From Perkinsus marinus ATCC 50983 (taxonomy: Eukaryota; Perkinsozoa; Perkinsida; Perkinsidae), in contig NW_003213889.1 of NCBI RefSeq assembly GCF_000006405.1, forward strand, positions 533,879 through 597,878: a stretch of DNA of 64,000 nt, in the 5' to 3' direction. Shown piece by piece: positions 1-11,654 of the stretch. Below the pieces are notes generated by a model, which worked only from the letters and a program-made list of their open reading frames with translations, did no database searches and was not told where the DNA came from. Each line of letters starts with the position of its first letter. The stretch's first letter is position 1. Position numbers and translations under genes: made by a program.

Positions 1-527
1 ATCATCGGACGGGACCACATCCCTATCGTCGAGGATGACGTACCTCTCTACGAGGTGCGGATGCTCTCTCAACCACGCCTTGATCTCATCCAGTCTGCAG
101 CTGTACACCTGAGTCTTCACACTACGTAAGGCCGATGGGCTCTCATGACTTACCCTTGTGTTAGTCGCTTTATAGTTGAGGTGAGGCGTTCCTGTAGTCC
201 TGCCTATGACCACATCAGGAGGGAGGTCAGCTAGTCGGCAGAAGACGTAGGTGATGTAACTACAGGCAGCTCAAGTGGCTGGCGACGCGTGCTTGACTTA
301 CTCCTCGAAACCGCGCCAATAGGTGGTCCACACTAGCTTGCACCCCGTCTGCCGCACTATATCCCCGACACGATTCACGAGATCCTGAACTCTACAGTGG
401 ACACGAGCGTGCTACAGAGGCACGTACAGGGTTGAAAATGACTTGGGGTCCTCCTTTGACCGTATTGAGGACACCATCAATGTCGAGGAAAAGGATTTTG
501 TAAGGAGGGGAGCCGCCGCTACTAGTG
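1..527 (-). CDS. HAD-superfamily hydrolase, partial (3' end beyond window)
   Basis: Four spliced exons read on the minus strand, roughly 461-527, 302-411, 154-259 and 1-108, joined by short GT-AG introns that keep frame. The first carries the HAD nucleophile motif FLDIDGVLNT. The second carries CKLVWTTYWRG, which sits where HAD members have the second motif plus WR. The third has GRTTGTPHLNY. The fourth has RLDEIKAWLREHP followed by YVILDDRD, the acidic HAD motif that binds Mg2+. This order matches the small HAD family found in, for example, Swiss-army-knife RNA-repair proteins, so a Mg-dependent phosphohydrolase is likely; the substrate is unknown. The protein continues past base 1. The start was not fixed; a Ser/Gly-rich stretch precedes the first motif and may begin after another intron near 545. 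Confidence 0.7.
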
Positions 528-1597
528 CAAGCAGTGGTCTCTGCAGATGATGCGGAATTCCCGATCATTTATGGAGAAACGGAAACATTCACAGTTCTCT
601 TCCCGAGAACACCAACTCAACATCTTCCTTGCCACTATGATGACTGATTTTCATGACCACTGGGTTTTACTGTGCTTGCTACGGTAAGCGCATGTTTCCG
701 CTCTAGTCAACTTCTGATAGGAACAGAACCATGCCGATGTTCAGCGGAATTTGCACACAGTATCATACCTCTTGCAAAGCCTCATTCCGATTGATATGGT
801 GAGCGCCACGTGCCAATCGCCATTATATGCGGCAGGTGAAGCATCTAGCTGCTCCTTCGTTACACGGTTCTGAGTCAGAACTCCTGACCGATGCTACTAC
901 GAATCCTCTAGCGCTTCGTGTGGCATGACTGTGAGAAAGATACGCTGCGCACAGCGAAGGATACTCCGTGAGACTACCCAGTCTCCCTGAGTCTTAGATG
1001 ATCCTAGCATTCAAATTGCTCGGCACGAACAGCGTCGTTGCCCAGCCATTCCTTCAGCAACTTGGAATACTCTAACCACGTCAAGAGGACCAACATGTCG
1101 ATCGTTCGCAACATAGCGTGCCGCCGAAGAATTCGAATGTTGGTATTATTCAGTGCATTCTTCGGCTAATCTTATCGTCCCTGCCTCGGTCACCACCACT
1201 TGTTGACCCACATTTACGACATGGTTCGTGAGACTACCGAGTTAACCGTGGTATATAATTGTGAAGAGATATCGTTGCCCATCCCTGGAGCTCACTACGA
1301 TAGCTATCGTCCAAATAATAGTGGCATCAGTGCAGAAAAATATGCACATAGTCGACTACATTTGTCGGTGACTATGAAAACTTAGTGGAAATTCCAGGAA
1401 AAATCTAATAATTTCCTAATTCTAATTAGGACAGCGAACATCTGTTCCAACACCACCTGGCGTAGTCGCCATCAGTTAGCATATCATCCTCAGCTTCTTT
1501 GGACATCGCATGTTGCCAACATCCAACCAGAAGCCTTTCCCACTATCATCGAGAACTCAACGATAATAATTGTTGAGAATGGGGGTATCACTGCATG
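528..1597. other. gap without clear gene
   Basis: Stops are frequent in all frames and I see no conserved coding exon. The only short ORF (1200-1385, +) overlaps the dispersed repeat copy at 1334-1432. The gap lies between the 3' end of the ankyrin kinase and the 5' side of the HAD gene, both on the minus strand, so it probably contains the HAD promoter. Confidence 0.5.
1334..1432 (+). repeat. dispersed repeat, copy 1 of 4
   Basis: It begins GAAAAATATGCACATAGTC, then GACTACAT and a GTCGGTGAC block, followed by an A-rich stretch with GGAAATTCCAGGAAAAA. The same order of blocks recurs near 13148-13262 (inverted), 28966-29022 and 45246-45345. No coding capacity is seen. Confidence 0.6.
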
Positions 1598-4100
1598 CTA
1601 CATGTCTCTCAGCCTCTGACAAACGGTCTTGGCGGTAGGTCGACCAGATGGGTCCCCGTGCCAACAGTCAACCATCAATTCACGCAGGAGCGGGGGGCAG
1701 CCTTCGGGCACCAGGTTTATGTCGGGCCTCATACCCTGCGGACAGCGGAGCGATGCAAAATCACAGATGGAGTAGATCGGGCTCACTGTGGAGACGTTGA
1801 TAGCGATAGCAATAGGCGTGAGGTGCGGCTGGGAGCAATAGGGCCGAGTCCGAGTAATGATCTCATACATGCATATAGCGAATGAATAAATATCAACCTA
1901 AGCGATTGGCCACATTCGCAGTGTCCATGGGTCACGACTCTGACTTGGTGGTCGCATGATTCGTCCTCTGATAATATCTCTGGTGCCATCCATGCCCACG
2001 TGCCTGGACTCGAGACATCATATGCAAGAATTCGGGGACTAACCTCCATGGTGTTGATGATGATGCGAGCTGGATGAACTCCCAATGAGGTCCGACTCGC
2101 GGTGCTTCATGAATGCTATGCCGAAGTCGGCTATCTTCACGATAGGTACTGACCTATGATGGTGACACTACTGCCTACTCAGTGTGACACATATCTGTGA
2201 CTTTACGTTGTAGTAGTGAGAGGATGGGCCAGAAGGAGGTTCTGTGACTTGAGGTCTCGATGGATGATAAGAGGGTTGTTGGTATGGAGATAGAAGATGC
2301 CCTTGGCAGTATCAGAGCAAATTTTATGTCTCTACATTGAACATGAGTTACCGTCATTGTGAATAAGCAGGTACGCACCTGTTGCCAGGTTAGATCGAGG
2401 TCTTTCCTAGCGTAAAGTACAGAACTGAGAGGCCCACCGTCACAGAGTTCAGTGACCAGGCGAAGCGGTCTGGACTTGGTGAAAGCGCCCATGAACAGCA
2501 CTAAGTTGGGGTGCCTGCGGTAGCGGCATTAGCGCGATCTCATTCCACTGATAATCATTCACCTAAGGTTGATGACTATCTCGAGTTCCTGCTTGAACTC
2601 AGCCACTTTGTCCTCGGTCTCTCTCGCCTTAGCCCAGGTGATTTCCTTTATAGCGACATCTGCCTCTCTCCAAATACCACGATAGACGTCCGCAGCGGCA
2701 CCGGACCCCAGCATTGGTCCGTACTCTGCAATAGACCAGAAGGCCACGGAACTAGTCTTGGGTATAATAATCACCTAGTTCGGCAAGGTCCACCTCCCAT
2801 GGCTCGTCGTCCTTTTCTTTTACTGGTAACATCCTAGGGTACGGTGCATGCTCTAGCAGTAGCAACGTTGACATTACTCGCTAGGTAGAGATTTCCGGAA
2901 GGCTCTGATGAGATCTGGGCTGGCGTTTGCGAAAGGGTGGCAACACATGATGTCCTCGACAAGGGGATCTGCTCGATGATCGAGTAGTAGTTGTATCTGT
3001 GTCTTGTCGAAGCTAGAGGGGCATGACCCATGGTATGACCATATCGCGGTTTTCCATCTCTACTGCTAAGTGCAGGGGGCTCCCTCCTAAGTCATTAACT
3101 GCATTCACATCAGCTTTCATTCCAATGAGACAATTGGTAACCTAACAATCTGTATCATCTCACTAGGCGTGATAGCCCCACCTCGGTCCAGCCAATAAGA
3201 CTAGCATAATGTAGTGCAGTCCATCCGGAAGCATCCCGGGAGTCTACCTCAACGCTCGTGTGCTTGTCATTGAGGATATCTCGAACGTCCTGGGTATTCC
3301 CAGCTGCTACCTGATAGCACAATAGCGACCCAGTAGGAGTGAGGGCCACCCCTACAGCCCGTAGTAAAGCTTCTAGGGCATCCTTCTCATTAAGTCCAAC
3401 TTGTGAGCTCGATGGTGCACTTGGTCGTGTAGGAGATATTTTGCGTATTTCGCCGATGGACTTCAAGAATTCGGCCTATCAAGTTCTAATCCTGGGACGT
3501 GTATAGAGGTCCTTCCCAGTTACCTTCAATACCGCCATCCTCGCGTTAATGTCAGCTCTCGCTCGGGCGTCGTCTGTAGTGTCGAGTAAGGCGTATTGTC
3601 TACGCATTTCCTCTTCTATGAGGCCTGCCTATACTGAAACCATTGCAATGAGAGTCCTTCCGGGCCTTGCGGGAGGATGATGTTCTACCTCCCCAGCGAA
3701 GAGAGCCTCTTGATGCCTATCAGAGCTGATTGGTGTCTGCTTCTGCTGTTCCCGCATCGCATCTTGGCACTGCTGTTTTAATCTGCTACGTTCCACTGTA
3801 GGTCCCACAAGCTCCTTCTGGCTCACCTTTTCAACAGTTTGGATAGTTCTATACGTTGCTGAGCATTGTTGGTTTGCGCCAAGGCCTTGGACACTGAGCG
3901 CAGCTCCTGTTCGAGCCTGCCTAGCTCCCCTGCTAGAACCTAAGCATAGGCCGACAGTAGTACACCTAGAGAGACGTTAGATAGAACTAAGCTTAGCTAT
4001 GGGACTTAGTGTCAGTCACCGATGTAAGGGCGATAGCGGCTTCCCTTGTTACCTGATCCTCCATCCCCCAACCTATTCCAGGCCCGAATTGCGCCTTCAT
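1598..4100 (-). CDS. ankyrin-repeat tyrosine-kinase-like (TKL) protein kinase
   Basis: Multi-exon gene. The ATG at 4098-4100 opens an exon beginning [16 protein letters not shown], followed by coiled-coil exons around 3500-3950. Ankyrin repeats follow: [16 protein letters not shown] near 3200 and [16 protein letters not shown] near 3070. The kinase domain has the glycine loop [11 protein letters not shown] and VAIKE lysine near 2650-2720, the catalytic loop [10 protein letters not shown] near 2250, ADFGIA near 2130, [11 protein letters not shown] near 1990, and a C-lobe ending with [15 protein letters not shown] before a TAG stop. All catalytic residues are present, so the kinase should be active. 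HRDLKSQN and TWAWMAPE are typical of TKL kinases (integrin-linked or MLK-like). Ankyrin plus TKL kinase is a common protist architecture; the substrates are unknown. Introns are 45-60 nt. Confidence 0.85.
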
Positions 4101-4107
4101 GGTTTAT

Positions 4108-4117
4108 GGGCGCGCGC
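4108..4117. promoter_or_regulatory. GGGCGCGCGC motif next to a start codon
   Basis: The GC-rich palindromic-core motif lies 8 bp upstream of the ankyrin kinase ATG. The same 10-mer occurs near 56179-56188 and 60067-60076 (upstream of CLN3 and its truncated copy), and inverted near 45719-45728. A promoter or 5'UTR role is inference only. Confidence 0.3.
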
Positions 4118-4262
4118 TACTTTAAAAGACGAATGACCATTCGCGCTCGCCCGAAATCCACCGTTTCAAACAATCGAGTTGCGTCGTACCTATACAGCTG
4201 ACGATTCGCTCAATCGTGCTAATTGGGTGACTGTCGTAGGGATTGTTTAACTCCGCGAATAA

Positions 4263-5047
4263 ATGTCGGCGCTTGGGAGTCCGTTACCAGCATGCGGCTC
4301 CTACTTCGCATCTCCAGTGCTCGAGCTGAGGTAATGTTAAGCCCGACTGGCAACTGTGACAATTTGGTCTTTCAGTGCCGATTGGCGTACTCCAGCGAGG
4401 CCCTGCCGAGGTGTTCGACACGTGGCATACTCTGCTCGCGGTACGGAGTATCTCTCACCCGCCGATTGCCTTCACTCTAAGAGTGTTGCCGTACAGCGGC
4501 CGCGACCCCTTCGACCCCAGTCCCCTACGGTGGTACCCCGAGGCTCTGATGAGAATCGAGACACCAACAACGTGGTAAGCTACTTTCGGATTTGACGTGC
4601 TTTCATGAAGGGTGTTTCCGGTCAGGCCTCGAGCACACTATTCCCTCCGAGACCTCCTTCTCACAGACGCCGGTCCTTGGTGCCACTTTTCGCGGCTAGC
4701 AATGTAGCTCCTCATTTCCGGATCCGTACATCCATCGCATCATCAATCGAAATGTCCCCTCCAACCAAGCCTATAGCTCGCCGGTAGGTTGGCCGCAACT
4801 GGTCGTTTTCCGTGTTATTGTGATGTGCAGGCTCTCCGTGTTGTGCTGTACTCCTAACCCGACTACGCCATTGCCCACTGCTGTGGACCAAGCAGAAGTT
4901 GATTCAGTAACTGCCAGTATCGTTGCTCAACTGGACAACCTAAGACTGCATACTGGCAGAGATCAGCCGCCTCGGACACTTCCTGTGATCCCACGATACG
5001 GCAAGAAGCCTCTGAGGCGTGAATCGGCGAATCTCCGACGTTTATGA
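4263..5047 (+). CDS. hypothetical protein, four exons
   Basis: Exons 4263-4330, 4376-4574, 4611-4783 and 4831-5047 join in frame through introns of 45, 36 and 47 nt. The start MSALGSPLPACG and the TGA stop are both clear. The product is about 218 aa, rich in Arg, Pro and Ser, with no recognisable domain or membrane segment. It ends in a basic tail (KKPLRRESANLRRL). The consistent splice phasing is the main evidence. The start is divergent from the ankyrin kinase on the other strand, so the two genes may share the ~160-bp region between them as a promoter. Confidence 0.6.
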
Positions 5048-5531
5048 CCCCTGAGGATTGGTTGTTCTTTAAGTTTTATATAATGAGAAATATCACGATA
5101 CCTTTCTTTCGAGCCATACTGGCTTGTGCGGAGTCCCTCTGCGTGGTTACTGACGTGTTTGTTATGACGAACGGTAGCAACACCGTGTAGAGTTTACACT
5201 GACTGCGTTGACATATCTTGGCTGTACATAGCCTCCCTTCACGTTCATACGGATGGTATATTTCACATCATGTGAATGTATCCTCACCCTGGTACAGTAA
5301 TGTTCATTGGTACTATTGAACCATACTCTCATCATTATCATAGCTGCTCCCCCTTCTAGTGCTTTTTAGTACTAGAAGCAATAGTAGTGAATGCATGAGC
5401 ATGTGAGCGTATAAGGGTGCCATGTTGTTGCGTACAGTCGAGTGGGTCATTTGAGTGATTGCTTGTTGCTTTGATGGTAGCTTGGCTGAAGCGGGTCATT
5501 CGAGAAGGAGGGGAATCTCCTGAGCGGGCGT
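5048..5531. other. AT-rich intergenic region
   Basis: The 3' flank of the preceding gene, with short A/T tracts and stops in every frame. No coding exon, RNA gene or repeat was recognised. Confidence 0.5.
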
Positions 5532-7863
5532 ATGACGCGGAAACTACATGTGTTACACAGGTTTCCCACCAAGGCCAATACTTTCCTTTGTAGGTCCAGT
5601 ATTGCCCTTGGCTGAGTGGTCCAGGACGACTTCGAGGACAATCCGATCGGTTGTTGGGAGAGAGTCGTCAATAGGTCTGCTAGACATCCCATTGCCCACT
5701 ATGCTAGCAGTAAGCTAGACTTGACCTGGTCAGTCTGGGAGTATCGTCACTCAGATCGCCTCCTACCTTGGTCGTGGTGCCATCAAGGCTTTAGTGGCGG
5801 TGGATGCCCGGCTACGGGATTACCTCATCCCTGAGTTGCCCCCTGCTGCACCTCGGGGGAGTGGACCTAGTGATGCACTAGTCCGCTCAGGTCGTCGTCT
5901 GCCTATTATGACCAAGGGGGACATGAGAGAGCACTTGGTAGCAAATGTGATGGTAGGTGGGAAATCCGAGAGAGCTTATGATGAGTTCTGTGTATAGAAA
6001 GCTTCCGCATCTCGCTGTTTGACCTCACCCAAGGCGGCCTCCTCGTTACCCCAGGAGCTGCTGGACTCGGGCTTCGAGCTCGCTGAGGAGGCAAGGCCTC
6101 AACTAGGGGAAGGTAGGCACAGCCTGTTAAGGGCGATCTAGTATGGGTGTTCTCTTTAGGTAGTTTTGCCAGAGTGTCCCTAGTAGTACGAAAGGACAAG
6201 TTCTATGCCTTGAAGACGGTCACCAAGGGTCCACTTGAGGCTAGGAATATGGCCGAGCATGTGAGAGCATCAGTGAGATCAATCTGGACCGATTCCCTTT
6301 AGATGAAACGTGAAGTTAGTCTCCATTCCCGGATGTGCACTCACCCCAACATCGTAGCTCTCCACGACTATTTTGAAGATTCCAGGCGAATGTAGTCGGA
6401 CCATTCAGTGGTGGATCGAGGCTCGAGGGTCAGTTACATGCTGCTCGAATGGTGTCCTTTTGGATCGCTCTCGGGTGCCCTGGCCACCTTGGCTGTCGAT
6501 TCTGCTGTTAAGACGTTACCCCTGAGTATCACGGCGTGTACTGCTGCTATTATCATAGATCAACTTGCGGCTGCAACTAGGTAGGATTGCCTTCTAGTGT
6601 GCCTCACAAGAGGCGGTCATTGCTGAGGTATTTACACGATAATGGTGTGATCCATCGGGATATCAAACCGGACAATATCCTCATATCAAATCTAACACCA
6701 GGGGACATACAAATTCGACTTACCGACTTCGGTTGGAGTAAGGCTTCATAAATGGCAGTATAGGGAGGCTTCTTACTTATCAGGTTGTCTCGAGAACGAT
6801 ACCACTCAGATTTACTCGAAGTGTGGTACGCCAGGTTTTGCCGCTCCTGAGGTCTTTGCCGGGCGGCAGCAGACCCCCGCTAGTGACATATGGAGCATAG
6901 GAGCTGTGCCATACTTCCCTCTCAGAAAGGTGTATGTAGTTCTCAGTTCAGGTATTACGGAGTGTCTGTGGACCGGTTGAAACCTATACGCGGTTCGATC
7001 CTCGTTTACACGATCTCAATCAGAAACTCTCCCGAGTGGACCCACAGAACCGTCCCTCAGCAGAGGCAATAGGTAAGTGGTAACCGGTAGCTCGTGTCAA
7101 CAGTGCATATCATTAGCACAACATACGTGGATGAAGTGGGCTCTAGAGTATCGTAAGGAATACTCCTGTGCCTGGTTATGTCAGCTAGTTGATCATGCCA
7201 GGCAGAGCCACACGGGGTCAGCAGAGGGTAAGTGAGGGTAGATTAGGACGGTGCATTAGTGAGGAATGACTTGTCGGGATCTCATGAACGTTGCGGACAT
7301 GCTTGGCTCATCGTCCTTGCCTGAACATGCACTCAGTAGGTCTAAACTCCCCCATGGGCCAGAGGCTGCCTCGACCACCGAGCCGTGCTGATAACCTCGT
7401 GATGGAGAATGATCCCCCGACTGGCATGATCAGTTCACCGACAATCATAGGCCTGAGGTCACCCGTATTGTCCCCGAGGTCACCTCATTTGCACACTAGA
7501 CCAGCGGTAAGCCGTAGTCAGTGCTACTGCTACCGACTTCTATCAACTTTCTTAGACGCTCCCGACAACTCCCCCCAAATACGCCCTTCAGAGTACTACG
7601 ACTAGTACTAGCCCATATCGGGCCTATCCCCCTCGGGCAGTGGTTCCCGTCACGAGAGTCGTCAGAACTCAATGGCAGCCTCCCAATCCAGCACAGCATC
7701 TTGTCTATACAAGCTCAGTAGGTCTAGAAGCCTCCCAGGTGTGAAGGAGGGTGGATCGTAGGTACCACAGTCGGCGGTCCTCCGGAGCCCTTTCCTAGAG
7801 TCCAGGGTAATTAGACGATCTGCTACGGTGATGTCCGTAGTGACATCGACTCAGGGAAGTTAG
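5532..7863 (+). CDS. serine/threonine protein kinase with Ser/Pro-rich tail
   Basis: Spliced exons encode an N-terminal extension, then a complete kinase domain. It has [12 protein letters not shown] at the exon junction 6112/6160, an ALKTV lysine near 6208, [11 protein letters not shown] (hinge) near 6445, HRDIKPDN at 6652-6675, TDFGWSK near 6722-6740, [11 protein letters not shown] near 6825-6855, and [16 protein letters not shown] near 7045-7115. All catalytic motifs are intact. The C-terminal tail (about 7330-7740) is rich in Ser, Thr and Pro. Two ends are possible: TGA at 7742-7744, or, if the 32-nt GT-AG segment there is removed, TAG at 7861-7863. The exact start is uncertain; 5532 is the first fitting [11 protein letters not shown] marks a Ser/Thr kinase, but I cannot assign a subfamily. 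Confidence 0.8.
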
Positions 7864-8160
7864 CTAGCAACATCATGCACACTATCAACCTGATGAAGTT
7901 TGTATTCAATATGTCTCTCTTGTACTGCTACTTCATAGGCTCGAGTTAGTTCTGACAATGCAGTAGTATCGCGATATTGAGCACGCTATGGTCAGCCGTC
8001 TATGTCTCTACGGCTCTCTCTGGGATCTACCTCGTTAGATGTGAAGGAAGTTTAGGGCCAAGAGAACGACTTGGGCCCCATTGATGAGCGCTGCCTGTCT
8101 CGTCGGCCTCCTAGTAGCCCTTATTCATCGGCCCTCCCTCCGACGCTCCCATAACTGATG
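7864..8160 (+). CDS. possible small membrane protein
   Basis: Hydrophobic stretches are readable in partly compatible frames: one around 7880-7945, one around 7965-8035 (ILSTLWSAVYVSTALSGIYL), and one around 8080-8150 (LMSAACLVGLLVALIHR) ending in TGA near 8155. Short introns could join them, but I could not find a convincing start codon. It lies directly behind the kinase gene on the same strand and could be a small multi-pass protein. No family was recognised. Confidence 0.3.
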
Positions 8161-9724
8161 GAGGCCATTGCCCAGCAGAGGCAGTGGAAAGTGGTCCCCC
8201 TGTGTTTGTCGTAACAGGACTATGATTAGTCCTATCTCTTCCCGCTCGTCAGACTGACTTTATCGCGCTCAATCTCGAGTGAGGAGTTACGATTAGTATG
8301 TGACGACTACCAAGCGCATTCTCGGACCCGATGGATGCCCTAATATCATTCCCTGACAAGTGTGCCCTAGCCAACATGCTAAACTGGTCTTCGTGAAGAG
8401 GGGCCTCGCATAGAAGTTGGAGGAACATTCTTCGACTGCGAATAGGATACCACCAAGACACCATTGAGTCGCTTGCCGGATCTACTGCTCATGTAAATGA
8501 ATTTCATATTTCATTCCTGTATGCTTTTCGTGGTTGCGTTGGACTAGTTACTGCAGTACACAATCTCAACACAGTTTTCCGGCATCTCGAAACTCCTTCC
8601 GCAAGTAGATGATGATTCTGAACAATTGTAAGAAACACTTATTTGGACGCTCGCGTGACCACAACGACGGATGGTCCCTTCCGATCCCAATGCGATAAGT
8701 ACGCATGCGAGTACCGCAGGAGAGATGACATGTATGGTGTTTAATTCAACATAATCCTGTCGGGTCAATTGACCACTATCAACCAAGCTAATTATGGGAG
8801 ACGTAGAAGCAAGTATATCGGTAATGGTAAATGCTGATATGAGACGGAGGCCTCTACTCCTTACCTTCAATTCGCCAAGCAGTACATGCTGTGCCTGAGA
8901 AAGCAGTGAACACCACATTTCAAAGCCGAGGTGAATTACAGACGAAGATGAGCGCCATGGCGTTGGTCTGTTGGCTCTCTGGAAGCTGCCAGAACACAGC
9001 CTCGTGGTTGGGACAGTTATTGCAAGTATACTCGGTGGTCCGAGAAAGGGTTGGGTCGTGGATGACGTCACTTCGAATCATCAACGCTTCCCTGCATGGA
9101 CACTATAAGCGACGAGGAGTAATACTAATGGTATCACTTATGGTGATAAGACACATCATTCCTGAAAACGACTAAGTCGTCGGCATTGATATTCTCTAAC
9201 TCATCGTCCTTTGATACGACTCGTTGAACATAGGGACAGGTCCTGAGGAGAAAAGATGTTTCTGAAGGCTTTCACCTCTACCACCGCTACTGCTCCGGAA
9301 GATCACAAACTGAAGTGATAGTGTTCGACGACAGTTTATAGGGGAGTTTGCCATGGTGTGGTATGGAATTGTCGAGTGTGGGTTACTACGTACAACCAGC
9401 AGCGTCCGATCCTACTACCTGCAAGCATATTCCAATGCCACTTCCCGCTTGTTCTCTCGAGGGTAGAGGAGATTATTGCACTCTGGGCAGAACTTGAGTT
9501 GGGCTGACATATTAAAGGAAGACTGAGTGGTATGATACAGTAGGGGGGAACATCTAATACTACCCCACTATCGTCAATACACAAAATAGAAGTTAAACTG
9601 TACCCTCCTGATAGACGAGGGAGATACTTAAAAAGGCTAGAAGAGCCTCTTTGATCATCAATCCTCAATGGATTCCGGACCATCCAAAATGAACTCGAGC
9701 TCATTCACATCAAAATGACAAACA
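8161..9724. other. unresolved region, coding strand unclear
   Basis: Moderately long open frames exist on both strands (minus 8544-9071 and 9336-9704, plus 8891-9175). Minus-strand pieces include hydrophobic stretches (for example ISPAVLACVLIALGS near 8690) and a candidate exon ending in a run of aliphatic residues near 8600. I could not join exons consistently or recognise a family. It probably contains at least one spliced gene. Confidence 0.35.
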
Positions 9725-10259
9725 ATGTTTGCTTCGCTCCGCTGTCTGGCACATTTTTTCCTCATCGTTCTACAAATTCATGCATCTGGGTACGTTTTGT
9801 CGTTACGGTCACGCTCCTCAGCAGAGAACGCCAAGATAGGTATTGCTTGGACAGGAATAGACTTGTAATCTTGAGGAAGTCTGATTGATAACCAGGCTAG
9901 AGATCACTATTGGCAGTTCACAGCGCAGAGTTTACGTGGCTTCGGGTTAGTGATTTGGAACGAGGGGATACACTTGTATGTCTCCCTCATGGATGCAGTA
10001 AATCGGATATGTGCTGGAGGATAGGTTTAATCGACGCAGGACGGGAAAGTACCTGACATGTGGTCGAGAAATCAACGACTAATTCTGATGCAGCTCTCAT
10101 GTTGTGATGGTGTATCGTCTTGTGGTGGATGCCAATACCCAGCCTATGCGTGATGGTGATAACACTGAGTCTTATCATACTGCTTCCCTCGATGTAGATA
10201 TCCCCGAGTTGATCACCCTAGACGAGCAAACTAGTGGTATTAAAGCACCACTCGGATGA
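9725..10259 (+). CDS. small predicted secreted protein
   Basis: Five exons (9725-9789, 9822-9864, 9896-9975, 10025-10048, 10094-10259) join in frame through introns of 31-49 nt. The first exon starts MFASLRCLAHFFLIVLQ and ends in HASG, a typical signal peptide with a cleavage-compatible end. The mature part includes FGLVIWNEGIHL and VVMVYRLVVDANTQP, and the acidic C-terminus ends with a TGA. Total about 125 aa. No domain was recognised. Secretion is inferred from the signal peptide. Confidence 0.6.
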
Positions 10260-10425
10260 TCTGTACTGTTCACGTAACATCCTAAAAGTCGATATCGCCG
10301 CGGACGCCTCTCCGATGTAGCTTTCCTTCACAAATTCGCCTCCTTTTTCATGAGAGATCTGCTTATGTTCTCAACATCCTGTCGTCCAGTACAATACCGT
10401 CTCTGTGTTCGTCCGACCATCGGCA

Positions 10426-11581
10426 ATGTCGCTTGAGTTCAGTGACGTTATACAGCCTTCCTCAGTAATGGTTCGGGCTAGCAGTCCAGGGCGAGCTGAA
10501 TCCTTAGAGGAGTTGGTCCAGAGACGGCAAGAGGAGGTCCAGGCAGCTATGGAAAAGGCTGAACCCAACAAGAGCTTCTATGCTTACGATACGTTCGATC
10601 CCTCAACCATCAAACGCAAACCAATCAACAAGTAGGAGAAGTCCTGGGAGGATATTTGATTTCTACTCGGCCGTCTTAGGGCTCCACCAGTCGGGAGTTC
10701 ACCGTCTCCAGTAGATGCCCAGGACGATCCTGTGGCTGCCCATAAACGATTGAAGATTGATAACGAGGCGTTCGAGACTCGGGCGAAGGAGGAGTTTGCT
10801 GGTGTAGGGGAGGCGGATGGTCTTGGGAGAGGGAGGGAGCAGTTTAAAAACGATAATGAATTCATCAAGTAAAGGGCAGCTGTCGCGGAAATCGGCATAT
10901 CTCTATCTGGGTCGTTAGGTGCTCTATTCTATATCTTCTTGGCGTGTGGGAGCATAAACTCGAGGACCCCAAATGGAAAAGTGAGGAGGGTGTTGTGGGG
11001 CGCTTTCCAACGAGGAGTTGTGTTTTATTTCGAGATACAATAGTTGGCAAGCGTAAGACTTATCACGACACAGTGGACAGGATGAGACCCTTGGTGACAC
11101 TCCTAGAGCACGATGAGAAGCTTGCCCAAGGTAGGGTCAACGGCAGGGTAGTCGGGGGAATGTCACTACGTTGTGCAGGGGAGGAACGGCGGGTTCCTGA
11201 GGCTGTCGTGGACGTCCTCAAGGGGGTCTTTGAGGAGATAGTGAAGAGAGAGTAATATCTGCATACGGTGGTTGGGTAGTCTTCTTATTAAGGTATGTCG
11301 AGGCTAATAAACTGTATCTGGACATGACCGTGGGGAATCAGCTGTGGCCCATGGGTGGTATCAATTTGGGTAAGCCAGGCCAACTTGGGGGGGGGGGGGG
11401 CGGCGTCCTTTTACGGTGTGCGACAGGTGTGGTTCAACAAGTGTGCCGAAGAGTGGAGGAGAAGTCCCATCTGTTGGACGATATTGAAGTAAAGCGATAC
11501 ACACAGGGCGTGAAGAGGCTCATTACAGTGGCCATGACGATGTGGCCCAATAGTGATGAGAGTAAAAACTTTCAACCTTGA
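10426..11581 (+). CDS. PRP18: pre-mRNA-splicing factor 18
   Basis: Exons 10426-10631, 10680-10868, 10919-11251, 11293-11369 and 11427-11581 are phased by introns of 41-57 nt. The Prp18 domain is clear: EYVEANKLYLDMTVGNQLWPMGG matches the conserved YL-x-IGNxPWPxG block, split here by an intron, and VKRYTQGVKRLITVAM matches the final RKYIQGLKRLMT helix. Upstream helices (RMRPLVTLLEHDE, VVDVLKGVFEEIV) fit the five-helix bundle. Prp18 acts in the second step of splicing with Slu7 and the U5 snRNP in the nucleus. The N-terminus (SLEELVQRRQEEVQAAM) is poorly conserved, as in other species. A run of about 13 G lies in the last intron (around 11390). Confidence 0.88.
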
Positions 11582-11654
11582 CTGCGCTAATTTTTGGTTT
11601 TCGAGTGGTAGGGCCTGGATATGCTTTCAGTTCGTTCATGTTGATGTCACTCTG